Program-made: the position numbers and the translations under genes | Origin: Roseibacillus sp. | Lineage (GTDB): Bacteria > Verrucomicrobiota > Verrucomicrobiia > Verrucomicrobiales > Akkermansiaceae | DNA: 16,943 bases | Direction: 5' to 3' | NCBI GenBank assembly: GCA_002729275.1 | Contig: PBTP01000019.1 | Span: 1-16,943 of the forward strand | Notes under the pieces: model-generated | Databases searched by the model: none | Seen by the model: the letters and a program-made list of their open reading frames with translations, nothing else | What the model was told of the DNA's origin: nothing | Shown here: one piece after another, positions 1 to 8,848 of the stretch | How the letters are laid out: the number at the start of each line of letters is the position of its first letter | Position numbering within the stretch: the stretch's first letter is position 1

Positions 1-63
1 CGGCAGGCTTTGGCTCGTATCACCGGGAAAGCCGCCGCAACACAGATCAAATTACAGCTGTAA
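1..63 (+). CDS. Possible 3' end of an upstream gene (partial)
   Basis: The first 20 codons are open in frame 1 and end in TAA, 16 bases before the ATG of the xylonate dehydratase gene. The encoded tail reads [20 protein letters not shown]. It is consistent with the end of a co-directional gene, but 20 codons without a stop can occur by chance and I do not recognise the family. If real, it may be operonic with the dehydratase. Confidence 0.3.
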   Translation, partial: RQALARITGKAAATQIKLQL

Positions 64-79
64 GCCTGCACTCCTCACA

Positions 80-1990
80 ATGTCTAATCCGATTTTTGAT
101 GCTGGTAACGAGGACATCTTTACCATCAAGACCACTGCGTCCGGCCCCACTGGGGCACTCCCCTTTACGGGCTCTTTCCTGCAGGACTCCCCCAGCGGAG
201 ACGTTTTCGGCTGGACGCAGGATGCCGGAATGGGATGGGACCCCTCCTCGCTTGGAAGCCCTGAATTCCTGATGCTCTCAACCTCGGGTGGCATTCGTAA
301 ACCGGATGGGACTCCTACCGCGCTTGGCCTGCATACGGGTCACTGGGAAGTATCTCTCCTGATGGAAGAGGCCGCCGAAGTTTTTAAGTCTGCGGGTGCA
401 ATTCCATTCGCAGTGTTTTGCAGCGACCCCTGCGACGGTCGCTCGCAGGGAACTACAGGAATGTTTGACTCCCTCGCCTATCGGAATGATGCGGCCACCG
501 TCCTTCGTCGCCTCACGCGCTCACTGCCAACCGCCAAGGGCATGCTGGGGGTGGCCACCTGTGACAAGGGATTACCCGCAATGATGATGGCTCTTGCTGG
601 GAATGGCCAGCTGCCCGGTATTCTCGTGCCCGGAGGAGTCACCCTTCTCTCCGAGGAAGGAGAGGATCTTGCCAAGGTTCAATCCGTGGGTGCCCGGTTT
701 GCTCACAACGAAATCGATCTCCAGGCGGCCTCAGAAACCGCCTGCCGCTCCTGTGGCTCACCGGGAGGGGGGTGTCAGTTCCTCGGCACCGCTGCCACCA
801 CTCAGGTTGTCGCAGAAGCCCTCGGAATGACCCTGCCTCATTCTGCCCTTGCCCCCAGCGGATCAGAAGCATGGAGAGACATGGCCCGGCGCTCTGCCCT
901 CGCCCTCCTGAACCTTACCAGAAACAAGACCCCGCTCTCTTCTATTCTCACGGAAGATTCCCTCCACAATGCCATGGTCCTTCATGCTGCGTTTGGGGGA
1001 TCGACTAACCTGATCCTGCATATCCCCGCTATCGCTCATGCTGCGGGTTTACCCCGACCCACTGTAAAAGACTGGCAGCGCATCAACCAGAGGGTGCCCC
1101 GGCTGGTGGACGCCCTTCCCAATGGGCCTCATGGCTACGCGACGGTACAGGTTTTTCTCGCTGGAGGTGTGCCCGAGGTCATGCTCCATCTGAGAGATCA
1201 CGACCTCCTGAAGCTTGAGGCTCCGACCGTCTCGGGGAAAACTCTGGGCGAAAACCTGGAGTGGTGGGAACAATCCAAGCGACGCCGGATCTACAAGGAG
1301 AAGCTCATGGCCTTGGACAGAATTGACCCCGGGGATGTGATCAAGGCTCCCAGCGAAGCCTTTCCAAGCACAGTGACCTTCGTTCAGGGCAATCTCGTTC
1401 CAGAGGGCGCCGTAGTCAAGAGTACCGCCATCGCTCCTGAGCTTCTGGATGAGGAAGGTGTTTTTCTCCACGAGGGCCCCGCCCGGGTCTTTGTCTCCGA
1501 GGAGAGCGCAATCGCTGCCCTGAAGTCCACCGGGGAGGACCGGGTGCAAGAGGGGGATGTGCTGGTCCTTGCCGGACTAGGACCTCTAGGGGCCGGCATG
1601 CCGGAAACCTACCAGGTGACCTCTACCCTTAGATATGCCTCCGTCGGCAAAAACGTTGCCGTCCTTACAGATGGTCGCTTCTCGGGAGTCTCCACAGGTC
1701 CGTGCCTGGGTCATGCTTCTCCCGAAGCGCTGGCCGCGGGGCCCCTCGGCAAACTACGCAATGGAGACCCCATCCGAATTCATATCGATACCCGGAAGCT
1801 GATTGGCACGGCCGACTACATGGGCGACCAGAAGGAATTTCTCAGCCGGGAAATTCATCCCGACCTTGCTCCCGACCCCCGCCTTCCCGATGACACCAGA
1901 CTCTGGGCTGCCCTCCAGAATGCCTCGGGTGGGTCATGGGGAGGAAGCGTCTACGACGTTGATGAGATCATCAGGCGCCTCTCAGATTAG
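80..1990 (+). CDS. yjhG: D-xylonate dehydratase, YjhG/YagF type (IlvD/Edd superfamily)
   Basis: This predicted cytoplasmic dehydratase should convert D-xylonate to 2-keto-3-deoxy-xylonate in non-phosphorylating pentose oxidation (Dahms or Weimberg-type routes). The 636 residues align by eye almost end to end with E. coli YjhG/YagF (about 655 residues). Shared blocks are [15 protein letters not shown] (39-53), [17 protein letters not shown] (115-131), ATCDKGLPA (159-167), [10 protein letters not shown] (230-239), [10 protein letters not shown] and a C-terminal [10 protein letters not shown]. Cys118, Cys161 and Cys232 sit where the superfamily places its iron-sulfur ligands, and Lys163 follows Cys161 as in IlvD-type enzymes. 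The frame is open upstream of base 80, but family members begin close to the IFDAG-like segment, so the ATG at 80 is preferred although no clear Shine-Dalgarno is visible. The next gene converges on it, 25 bases away. No xylose dehydrogenase, lactonase or aldolase is in the window. Activity on another sugar acid remains possible. Confidence 0.9.
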   Translation: MSNPIFDAGNEDIFTIKTTASGPTGALPFTGSFLQDSPSGDVFGWTQDAGMGWDPSSLGSPEFLMLSTSGGIRKPDGTPTALGLHTGHWEVSLLMEEAAEVFKSAGAIPFAVFCSDPCDGRSQGTTGMFDSLAYRNDAATVLRRLTRSLPTAKGMLGVATCDKGLPAMMMALAGNGQLPGILVPGGVTLLSEEGEDLAKVQSVGARFAHNEIDLQAASETACRSCGSPGGGCQFLGTAATTQVVAEALGMTLPHSALAPSGSEAWRDMARRSALALLNLTRNKTPLSSILTEDSLHNAMVLHAAFGGSTNLILHIPAIAHAAGLPRPTVKDWQRINQRVPRLVDALPNGPHGYATVQVFLAGGVPEVMLHLRDHDLLKLEAPTVSGKTLGENLEWWEQSKRRRIYKEKLMALDRIDPGDVIKAPSEAFPSTVTFVQGNLVPEGAVVKSTAIAPELLDEEGVFLHEGPARVFVSEESAIAALKSTGEDRVQEGDVLVLAGLGPLGAGMPETYQVTSTLRYASVGKNVAVLTDGRFSGVSTGPCLGHASPEALAAGPLGKLRNGDPIRIHIDTRKLIGTADYMGDQKEFLSREIHPDLAPDPRLPDDTRLWAALQNASGGSWGGSVYDVDEIIRRLSD

Positions 1991-2015
1991 TAATTAAAGA
2001 TCGCTCCCCCTCGAT

Positions 2016-3578
2016 TTACTTACCATCGGTTCCCGCCGGCCGATAAAACCAGCTGGGAAAAGGAGCACCCTTTCCCCCATCGATCTTACGGTGATAGAAC
2101 TTACTCCCGCGGTCTCCAAGGAGGGGAATGGACATCCCAGAGGTTGCCTCTAACTGGGCAAAGAGCCTCTTGTTCATCGCTTCCGCCTCCACCTGGTAGG
2201 CTGGATCATTGATCAGGTTTTTCTTCTCCCGGGGGTCACTCTCGAGGTCATAGAGTTCGTCCACATCCCAGACCCCATGGTAGCGGATATACTTAAAGCG
2301 CTCTCCCCGGAGGGCATGCATCGTAGGTGTTTGCGGATAATTCCTCTCCCAGTAATACTCATAGAGAAGTTCCCGGCGCCATTCGACCTTCTCCCCGGAA
2401 GAGGGTCGAGTGGCAAGAGGCAGGAAGTTTCGCCCATCCATGGACTCAGGAATAGAACTCCCTGCTGCTGCCAGAAGCGTCGGAGCCACATCAATATTAG
2501 CCACCATTTCCTGCACCTTCGCCCCGGACTTTAGACCTCTGGGCCAGCGAGCAATCATAGGAATACGCATCGACTCCTCGTAAGCACACCGCTTGTCGAT
2601 CAGGCCATGCTCTCCAAATAAAAAGCCGTTATCTCCCATATAAATAATCAGAGTATCATCCAGCACTCCCTCTGCATTCATTGCTCCTACCAGCCTGCCG
2701 ACACTTTCGTCCACCGCCACAATCGTCTCGCAATAACGCTTGTAGTACTTTTCGAGGTCGAGATCCATGTAATAGGCAAATTCAACTCCGTGACGCGAAT
2801 TGCGCTGGTTCTTTACCCAGCGGGGCACATCACGAAAGGCCTCTGGCTTATCTACCCAAGTTACCGGAGGCTGGAAAGGCGCCTGCTTATACTTGAAGGC
2901 ATGCCTGTTGGGCGGAAGGAAGTCGGCATGTACGGCCTTGTGTGACACATACAGGAACCAAGGCTTGCGGTCCTCTGTCTCCTCCGCGGTCCCATCAACA
3001 CGCGGCCGCATCCACTCCAGGGCGTAGTTCGTGAGCTCGTCTGTAATGTATCCCTTTTGCGCTACCCGTGTTCCATTCACGTTGAAACCGGTCCGGTTGG
3101 CCTGTGGCACATAACGCCCCTTAACCTTCAGACCCTTGTCAAAGGGCCAATAGACTCCCTGTCCCTTGAAGCTTACCCAGTGATCAAAGCCCCGCTGCTT
3201 TTCATCGGTATCTCCCATATGCCACTTTCCGATAAAAGCAGTCTCGTAGCCCGCCTTCTGCAGGAGCTCAGGAAAGAAGACCAGATCCTTCCGAACCGGA
3301 TGGTAGTTATCGACCACCCCATGGTTATGCGCATAGCGCCCCGTGATAATGGAGGCCCGGCTCGGCGAACACAGAGAGGTCGTCACAAAGGCATTCGTAA
3401 AGTCCACTCCCTCCTGAAGGAGCCGGTCCAAATTGGGGGTCTCGAGGAAAGGGTGCCCCTTTGCGCCAAGAGCATCCCACCGGTGATCGTCGGTAAGAAT
3501 AAGCAGGATGTTAGGTCGCGCCGCTCCCAGCCCTGCCAGGAAGACTAAAAGACCAAGAAAGAGGAGAAGGAATTTCAT
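2016..3578 (-). CDS. Secreted formylglycine-dependent sulfatase (S1 family)
   Basis: This is a predicted exported sulfate-ester hydrolase of 520 residues. A hydrophobic signal peptide (about 1-20, ending GLGAA) is followed by RPNILLILTDDHRWD, where Asp30 and Asp31 are the usual calcium ligands. The activation motif CSPSRASIITGR starts at Cys70; this cysteine is converted to formylglycine by a maturase in C-x-P-S-R sulfatases. GKWH (117-120), SHKAVH (212-217) and GDNGFLFGEHG (315-325) supply the other active-site residues. The C-terminal ELYDLESDPREKKNL is typical of the family. The SHKAVH block resembles N-acetylglucosamine-6-sulfatase-like members, but I would not assign a substrate. The gene starts 31 bases after the DUF6807 gene on the same strand, so the two are probably co-transcribed. 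No maturase gene is present here. Confidence 0.93.
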   Translation of the reverse strand: MKFLLLFLGLLVFLAGLGAARPNILLILTDDHRWDALGAKGHPFLETPNLDRLLQEGVDFTNAFVTTSLCSPSRASIITGRYAHNHGVVDNYHPVRKDLVFFPELLQKAGYETAFIGKWHMGDTDEKQRGFDHWVSFKGQGVYWPFDKGLKVKGRYVPQANRTGFNVNGTRVAQKGYITDELTNYALEWMRPRVDGTAEETEDRKPWFLYVSHKAVHADFLPPNRHAFKYKQAPFQPPVTWVDKPEAFRDVPRWVKNQRNSRHGVEFAYYMDLDLEKYYKRYCETIVAVDESVGRLVGAMNAEGVLDDTLIIYMGDNGFLFGEHGLIDKRCAYEESMRIPMIARWPRGLKSGAKVQEMVANIDVAPTLLAAAGSSIPESMDGRNFLPLATRPSSGEKVEWRRELLYEYYWERNYPQTPTMHALRGERFKYIRYHGVWDVDELYDLESDPREKKNLINDPAYQVEAEAMNKRLFAQLEATSGMSIPLLGDRGSKFYHRKIDGGKGAPFPSWFYRPAGTDGK

Positions 3579-3609
3579 AGCTTACTTGTCGAATAACGCG
3601 AAATCGGGG

Positions 3610-4614
3610 CTAAGGGGATTTTTTCAACGATTCAAGCTGCCGCAGGCCATCACCCGCCCATTTTTTCCAGCTCTTCTCGATCTTGTCCTTGTCCGGCTTT
3701 CCATCACTGACCGTGAGAAGGTAAGACTCCGTGATCTGCTCTCCCGGCTTGATCTCCCAAGCCTTTTCCTGAGTTGGAACGACGTTAAAGAAAATCGCTC
3801 CATTGTGGCTGCTCGGGGGCCAGGTTCTCAACCGCTGGGGGAAATCCCGGTTTTCCGGATGGATCATCACCGTAAGGGTGGCAAGCCCCTTGACTGTCGG
3901 CCCCCACATTGCCACCCAACTGGCCCGGGTAGCGTGACTGTTGGTGCGGTCCAGCCCCTCCGAAGTAAGATAATCACTATTAGTTCGGTCCCAGTGATGC
4001 GGCGCTCGATAGGCTAGGCCACCCCCGTAGCGATAGGCGGGAAGAATCAGGCTCTCACTACTCACATTGGTCTGCTTGATTCGGTATTCCACCCGGTTCT
4101 CTCCGTTCACATACTCCACCCGAATCCCGAACTGCTCCTTGAGAACTATGATCTCCTTCTTGTCCTGTCCCTTGTAAGCTACCTGCTCCTGCTCCACCAC
4201 AAACCCAACCGAAGAATCCTTGTCTGAGCTCTCCCGGAGAAAAAGTGTCTTCACGTAACGAACTCGCCCAGTCCTGCCTCTCAGGTTCCAGAAATCAGGA
4301 GTATCCTTCCCGTGCTTGGTTTTAACCCAGGCATGCCAGAGCCCAAGGTGATGATAATGATCCGAAGGGTGAATTCCGGTGATAGGCTCACCATTTGGAG
4401 CACACAGAGGGTGAATAAATCCACTCCGCTTGTAGATCGGGTCCGCCTCCTCGGGCGGAGGAACCTCTGCCTTATGATAGGTCAGCACTATCACATCGCC
4501 CCGCGTTATTGAGATCGCCTTCCCTGTCTCGATCACCTGCAACCCTTCCGCCCCACAGAGAGGGGTAGTCAGGATAAACACCAGGAAAAGGAATCGTAGA
4601 TACTCAAATTTCAT
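3610..4614 (-). CDS. Exported DUF6807 (PmoA-like) family protein
   Basis: This 334-residue protein has a signal peptide (about 1-22, ending CGAEG). It carries the DUF6807 hallmarks: SGFIHPLCAPNGEPIT, then HPSDHYHHLGLWHAW (about 82-96) with a cluster of histidines, and PDFWNLRGRTGRV shortly after. The C-terminal half has RASWVAMWGP, TVMIHPENRDFPQ and the closing ESYLLTVSDG. The family is common in Planctomycetota and Verrucomicrobiota and was once labelled methane oxygenase PmoA without functional support. Its function is not established to my knowledge; a role in carbohydrate processing is inferred from neighbours. A GGTGG at 4621-4625 lies six bases upstream of the ATG and can serve as ribosome binding site. 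The sulfatase follows after 31 bases. Confidence 0.85.
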   Translation of the reverse strand: MKFEYLRFLFLVFILTTPLCGAEGLQVIETGKAISITRGDVIVLTYHKAEVPPPEEADPIYKRSGFIHPLCAPNGEPITGIHPSDHYHHLGLWHAWVKTKHGKDTPDFWNLRGRTGRVRYVKTLFLRESSDKDSSVGFVVEQEQVAYKGQDKKEIIVLKEQFGIRVEYVNGENRVEYRIKQTNVSSESLILPAYRYGGGLAYRAPHHWDRTNSDYLTSEGLDRTNSHATRASWVAMWGPTVKGLATLTVMIHPENRDFPQRLRTWPPSSHNGAIFFNVVPTQEKAWEIKPGEQITESYLLTVSDGKPDKDKIEKSWKKWAGDGLRQLESLKKSP

Positions 4615-4814
4615 GATGGCCCACCAAAACCAATTCTGAATCCCTCGTCAATATTGCCTCAGGATATGACTGCCCCAATTGAATGAAAAACTGGTTGAGA
4701 CACGCTGGCAGGCTTGACACCCCTCATTATGACTCAATGCCAGATGGGCTTACAGGCGCCACACCAGAGAGCTCATTCCGGGGAGCCCTGCCTCCATGAT
4801 TGCGTCTACCACGG
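4615..4814. promoter_or_regulatory. Divergent intergenic region between the DUF6807 and SenB-like genes
   Basis: This gap of about 200 bases must hold the start signals for both the leftward DUF6807-sulfatase pair and the rightward SenB-like gene. A perfect TTGACA lies on the plus strand at 4714-4719, but no good TATAAT-like hexamer occurs 16-19 bases downstream, so I do not call a promoter. No clear operator palindrome, riboswitch or small gene was seen. Confidence 0.35.
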
Positions 4815-5795
4815 ATGGCCTTAGGGTTGCGGGTCTTGAAAATTCTTATCGTGTCTCCCGGCTCCCTTCATAATGGGAACACCCGCAGTGCGATACGCTG
4901 GGCCTCAGAACTCTCCGCTCTCGGTCACGAAGTTCGAATTACCTCTGAATGGGAGGATGAAAATGTCGACCTCCTGGTCGCACTCAACGCGGAGAAAAGC
5001 CACCATGCCGTGGCACAGTGTCATAACCACGGCCAAACTCCGGTAGTCGTAGCCCTCACTGGGACTGATCTCTACCCCAGCCTCTCGCCAAACTCTCTTT
5101 CCTCTCTCCAGATGGCTAACCTTATCGTGGTTTATCAGGCCAAAGCGCTCGCTCATCTCCCTGAACATCACCAGACCAAGGCTCGTGTTATCCCCCTCTC
5201 TGCCCCCGACCATCCCGCCCTGAGGGAAAGCAACCAACGGAGTGGAAACGACTTTTTGGTATGTGTAGTCGGCCACCTTCGAGCGGTGAAAGACCCCATG
5301 CGCACTGCCCGGGCCTCCAGGCTCCTCCCTCCTGCCTCAAGAATCCGTATCCTCCACGCCGGATCCATTCTAGAGGAACGATTCGCTGCCGAGGTAGCGC
5401 GCGAGGAGGCCGAAAATCCGCGCTACAAGTGGCTTGGGCCCCTCGAAACAGAGGAGGCCCTCCGACTGATTGCTTCCAGCAACCTCTTCGCCCTCACCTC
5501 CTTGCAGGAAGGGGGAGGGTGCGCCATGAACGAGGCCGCCGCCGCACAAACCCCAATCCTAGCCTCTCGTAATGATGCCTCCACCAGCCTGCTGGGGGAG
5601 GACTATCCGGGGCTTTTCCCCTTTGGGGATACGGAAACACTCAGCGCCCTGCTGTATCAATGTGAATCCGAGCCCCACTTCTGCAGTCAGCTCCTCAAAA
5701 ACGCTACGAATCATCTGAGAAACTACCGGAGTGCCTCAAGCAACGGAAGTTGGAGCAACATTCTCGAGGAATTATTTCCCTCCGCTTCCACCTGA
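4815..5795 (+). CDS. senB: SenB-like (TIGR04348) GT4-fold glycosyltransferase, putative selenosugar synthase
   Basis: Members of this family that have been characterised (SenB) form a carbon-selenium bond by joining selenophosphate to a UDP-sugar, the second step of selenoneine biosynthesis. From the ATG at 4815 the protein has 326 residues, close to family size. Family-specific blocks, numbered from the TTG at 4800, are KILIVSPGSLHNGNTRSAIR (14-33), VALTGTDLYPSL (84-95), CVVGHLRAVKDPMRTA (155-170), AENPRYKWLG (204-213), LTSLQEGGGCAMNEA (232-246) and LLGEDYPGLFPFGD (264-277). Glu237 and Glu245 form the EX7E motif that binds the nucleotide sugar in GT4 enzymes. It has no signal peptide, so it should act in the cytoplasm. 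TTG at 4800 is an alternative start, but family members begin just before KILIVSP. Neither SenA nor SenC lies next to it, so product and pathway are uncertain; a thiosugar or ordinary glycosyl transfer remains possible. Confidence 0.82.
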   Translation: MALGLRVLKILIVSPGSLHNGNTRSAIRWASELSALGHEVRITSEWEDENVDLLVALNAEKSHHAVAQCHNHGQTPVVVALTGTDLYPSLSPNSLSSLQMANLIVVYQAKALAHLPEHHQTKARVIPLSAPDHPALRESNQRSGNDFLVCVVGHLRAVKDPMRTARASRLLPPASRIRILHAGSILEERFAAEVAREEAENPRYKWLGPLETEEALRLIASSNLFALTSLQEGGGCAMNEAAAAQTPILASRNDASTSLLGEDYPGLFPFGDTETLSALLYQCESEPHFCSQLLKNATNHLRNYRSASSNGSWSNILEELFPSAST

Positions 5796-5871
5796 TCAAA
5801 ACAGCCAGAGCCCTGACCTCGGCGAGAACAGAACAATAAAGCCTGACCGCCAAAGCTATCGAGGAAAGTGA

Positions 5872-7386
5872 CTATTCCTTATTATCGAAAAACCCCTCCT
5901 GCTCCGCCGTAATGATCCTAAAATAGGTTCCGGTCACAGCCTCCTCACAAATGACAGGAAGATTGGCCGCATAGGCCACGTTTTCAAACACTCGCAGGAA
6001 TCTACGCCAACTGGCATACTCCTTGGAGAGCTGAAGGTCGCGGTCGCCAAGCTCGGAGCGCTCTGCCCTCAACTTTGACCACTCCTCAAAGCTTGGGTGC
6101 TCCTCAACCGCTGACACGAATTGGCTTTGCCTCTTCTCTTTACTGAGGAGGCGTACCGCTCCCGGGCTGTGCCTGTTCTCGAGAGCCGGCCAACGATTTC
6201 GGAGATCTCTCGAAATCACGCCCCGCGCCGAATCGAACTTCTTTTTATGCGCTTTTTTCTCCTCCTCTACCTTCCGGATCTTTTTGGCTAAAGCTGAAAC
6301 TCCGTCCCGCGCCTTTGTCCCGCGATTTTCCCCTTTCAGGTTGAGACGCCTGGAGAGCCCTTCCAGGACCGCTCGGTCTACTTTGCCGGCTCGCTCCAGA
6401 ATAACCGAATAGGGAGTTTCCAAGCCCAGCAGTTCCTTATCTTCTTCTTTTTCGGAACGAAGACGGCTGTGGACCCGGAGGAACGCCCCGCTCGTCTTGA
6501 CCGGGATATCGATATTGCGAGAAGCCAGAATGGCGTAGGCGTGCGCCTCCTCGAATGAAATCCTACCATCTCCATCATAATCGCAGTGCCCCGCCTGCTC
6601 TTCCATTCGGGTTTTGCCCCGCAATGCCGCCCAGAAGTGACTGCTGAATTCGTCATAGTTTGCTTCATTCACATCCGGGGTGCATCCCGCGGCCTCTCGG
6701 TCACATACCGTGGCAAAGAACCCACAGAGACGGCGATCAACACTGTCTTTCTTTTCATTATTCTCATCAAAGATGAGATGGGAGAATCCTCCCGCATAAC
6801 ACTGGACCATCACAGTCATGACTCTGACTCCCTCGGGGAGCTTCGCTATCCAACCAGCCAGGCGGGATGCTTCGAGGGTCCGACGATTCCACATCCAGAT
6901 CTTCGTGTTGAACTTGTTGTCCTTGTTCCCACTTCGACCCCCATGGGAGGTGACGTAAAGGATGAGTCGATCCCCGGACTCAAGCTTTGAGCCTTCCTCC
7001 TCAAACCACCGCTCAACCGCATCGGGGCTTGAAAGATCCCGGGTATTCTTCAGCTCGTTATTACGATACTGATTCGTAATGCCCCTCTCTGATCCAAACA
7101 GCCCCGCCATGTAAAGATTAGCTCGGGGAACTTCCCACCCTTCCGGCTCAAACTGAAGATCAGGTAAGGGCGAATTTCCATCTGCAAAATACAGGTCGTG
7201 CCTGATATCTCCTCCCAACTTCTCAGCGCGAAGCTTCTCGAAGAAAATAACATTACGCTCCAATGAGACCTGATTACCGGATGGAGAATACCCTCCTCCA
7301 ATGGTCAGAACGTGATCGCGAGCCGACAAATTGCCGATCGCAGCAAGGGCTAGGAACACAGTGCAGAGCGAATACCGACGAATCAT
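5872..7386 (-). CDS. Exported caspase/legumain-like (clan CD) protein with EF-hand
   Basis: The start chosen at 7386 gives 504 residues and an immediate signal peptide (MIRRYSLCTVFLALAAIGNL). A GTG at 7431 overlaps the DUF1552 stop as GTGA and would add 15 residues, so translational coupling is possible. The core has the two elements of clan CD cysteine peptidases after a beta-strand: LILYVTSHGGRSG with His148, and TVMVQCYAGGFSH with Cys196. A canonical EF-hand loop, DYDGDGRISFEE, spans residues 269-280, with Asp269, Asp271, Asp273 and Glu280 as calcium ligands. The second half is charged and helical, with a likely coiled coil around AKKIRKVEEEKKAHKKK. It may be a calcium-responsive periplasmic or surface protease. 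It is closer in feel to C13 or C14-like bacterial proteins than to a named enzyme, and substrate and activation are unknown. It sits 41 bases after the DUF1552 gene. Confidence 0.75.
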   Translation of the reverse strand: MIRRYSLCTVFLALAAIGNLSARDHVLTIGGGYSPSGNQVSLERNVIFFEKLRAEKLGGDIRHDLYFADGNSPLPDLQFEPEGWEVPRANLYMAGLFGSERGITNQYRNNELKNTRDLSSPDAVERWFEEEGSKLESGDRLILYVTSHGGRSGNKDNKFNTKIWMWNRRTLEASRLAGWIAKLPEGVRVMTVMVQCYAGGFSHLIFDENNEKKDSVDRRLCGFFATVCDREAAGCTPDVNEANYDEFSSHFWAALRGKTRMEEQAGHCDYDGDGRISFEEAHAYAILASRNIDIPVKTSGAFLRVHSRLRSEKEEDKELLGLETPYSVILERAGKVDRAVLEGLSRRLNLKGENRGTKARDGVSALAKKIRKVEEEKKAHKKKFDSARGVISRDLRNRWPALENRHSPGAVRLLSKEKRQSQFVSAVEEHPSFEEWSKLRAERSELGDRDLQLSKEYASWRRFLRVFENVAYAANLPVICEEAVTGTYFRIITAEQEGFFDNKE

Positions 7387-7427
7387 TCCGTTCAGATAGA
7401 TCAGGTTTGTGGTGCTATATCCCCGGG

Positions 7428-8762
7428 TCACACGGAGAATATCGAATTGCTCATCGTTCCTCGACTATCGCCGAAGGATTCCACCCCGATTCCCATAGAG
7501 TGGAGAATACTCAGATACATGTCGGTCATGCGGCCCCCACCCTCAATGAAACGGCCATGTTTCAGCCCCATATTAGCTCCACCCGCGACTAAGGTTGGCA
7601 GATTCGTATTCTTGTGGGTCGTACTGGCTCCGCTCCCGTATAGAACAACGGTATTGTCGAGCACACTACCTCGCTTGTCCTGGAAACCATTCAGTCTCTC
7701 CAGGAGGTAGGCGAGCTGCTCGCTCAGAAAGCGGTCGTATCTTCCCCACTCGAGAAGGCCCTTCTTATCTTTTTTGTGAGACATGCTGTGGTGGGTCTGA
7801 CTCATTCCGAGTTTCAGCGGGAAGGTATCACTGATCCCCATGCCGTCTTCCCGGTTCATCATGAAGGTAACGCTACGGGTAATATCAGCGTCGAAGGCCA
7901 GTGCCACGATATCCATCATCGTTTGATAATAGAGCCCCGGGTCCACCTCCGGTGACGCATCAAGGTCCAAATGAGAATAGTCCTGCTTCTTGAGCGGAAT
8001 ATCGAGCCACTTTTCCGAGGCATCCAACCGGTTTTCGAACTCATTAAGGGAAGTCAGATACTCTTCCATTTTGTCGCGATCAGCGCGCCCTAGTCTTTGG
8101 TCAAGCATTCTTGCGTTTGCCGAAACCGCATCCACGAGCTTCATCCGCTTCCGCAGCTCTAGCCGTTGCGCGTTGAGCGTACCCCGGTTTCCCTTGAAAA
8201 GGCCCTCAAAGATCCTTCGCGGGTTATTCTCCGCAGGGATAGGTTTTCCTTTCTCATCATAGGAGACCGTTGCCGTCCGCGAGGTATACCCGGTCCCCCC
8301 ATCGATTGAGAGGACAAGGGAAGGCCGCCGACATTGATGCCGGGTGTGCCGGGCTACTACCTGGTCCAAACCAACCGTGTTGTAGGTGCCAGGGGCAGGG
8401 TCATGCAGGGGAGCCCCGGTCAGCCACATGTCTGAACAGACGTGTGGATCATTCCTTGGCCCATTATCATGCTGCAGACCTCCCAGAAAACTGAGCTGCG
8501 CGCGGTAGGGCTCAAGAGGGTCAGTGGACTTTCCAAAGACGAATTTTCCATCCTCTGCCACCTGCGGAAACCAGCTCCAATCGTTAATCCCAAGTTTCTT
8601 ATCGGGAAGAGCCATTCCATTGGCAATATAGAGCGCACAGAAACGGCGTGGGGGTTCTTCCACTACTTCTTTCCCCATGACCTCGAGAAGAGGCAGCGGC
8701 AATGCAACCCCCGCCATCCCCTTGAGGACAGCGCGGCGGTCAATCTTGAGCTGATTCGGCAT
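7428..8762 (-). CDS. Tat-exported DUF1552 family protein
   Basis: Starting at the ATG at 8762, the protein has 444 residues and opens with a twin-arginine signal ([20 protein letters not shown]). The open frame extends 44 codons further upstream, but that part would bury the Tat signal. The body matches DUF1552 as I recall it: [11 protein letters not shown] near the N terminus, [24 protein letters not shown], a long helical region with [13 protein letters not shown], then [27 protein letters not shown] and a closing [17 protein letters not shown]1552 genes usually accompany DUF1592-class genes in Planctomycetota, Verrucomicrobiota and myxobacteria, and that is the arrangement here: it begins 86 bases after the DUF1592 gene ends. 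The fold recalls the alkaline-phosphatase/DUF1501 type, but enzymatic function is not established to my knowledge. Confidence 0.9.
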   Translation of the reverse strand: MPNQLKIDRRAVLKGMAGVALPLPLLEVMGKEVVEEPPRRFCALYIANGMALPDKKLGINDWSWFPQVAEDGKFVFGKSTDPLEPYRAQLSFLGGLQHDNGPRNDPHVCSDMWLTGAPLHDPAPGTYNTVGLDQVVARHTRHQCRRPSLVLSIDGGTGYTSRTATVSYDEKGKPIPAENNPRRIFEGLFKGNRGTLNAQRLELRKRMKLVDAVSANARMLDQRLGRADRDKMEEYLTSLNEFENRLDASEKWLDIPLKKQDYSHLDLDASPEVDPGLYYQTMMDIVALAFDADITRSVTFMMNREDGMGISDTFPLKLGMSQTHHSMSHKKDKKGLLEWGRYDRFLSEQLAYLLERLNGFQDKRGSVLDNTVVLYGSGASTTHKNTNLPTLVAGGANMGLKHGRFIEGGGRMTDMYLSILHSMGIGVESFGDSRGTMSNSIFSV

Positions 8763-8848
8763 TCTTGCGGGGAAGAATTTACCAGAAGATACGGCCGTCA
8801 CAAGGCCACGATAAGATGGGCCAACGCCTTTCCCCACGGCGCCACTGC

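Noticed and set aside
1049..1549. Open frame of 166 codons on the minus strand
   Set aside because: It lies inside the xylonate dehydratase gene, whose sense frame matches YjhG/YagF end to end.
2034..2045. ATCGG...CCGAT inverted repeat near the convergent gene ends, considered as a terminator
   Set aside because: The stem is only 5 base pairs with a 10-base loop, it overlaps the sulfatase end, and no T-run follows on either strand.
3057..3548. Open frame of 163 codons on the plus strand
   Set aside because: It is antisense to the sulfatase catalytic region, including the CSPSR motif, so it is a shadow of that gene.
4714..4742. TTGACA considered as a promoter for the SenB-like gene
   Set aside because: No acceptable -10 hexamer occurs at 16-19 bases downstream; the nearest AT-rich hexamer (4725-4730) is too close.
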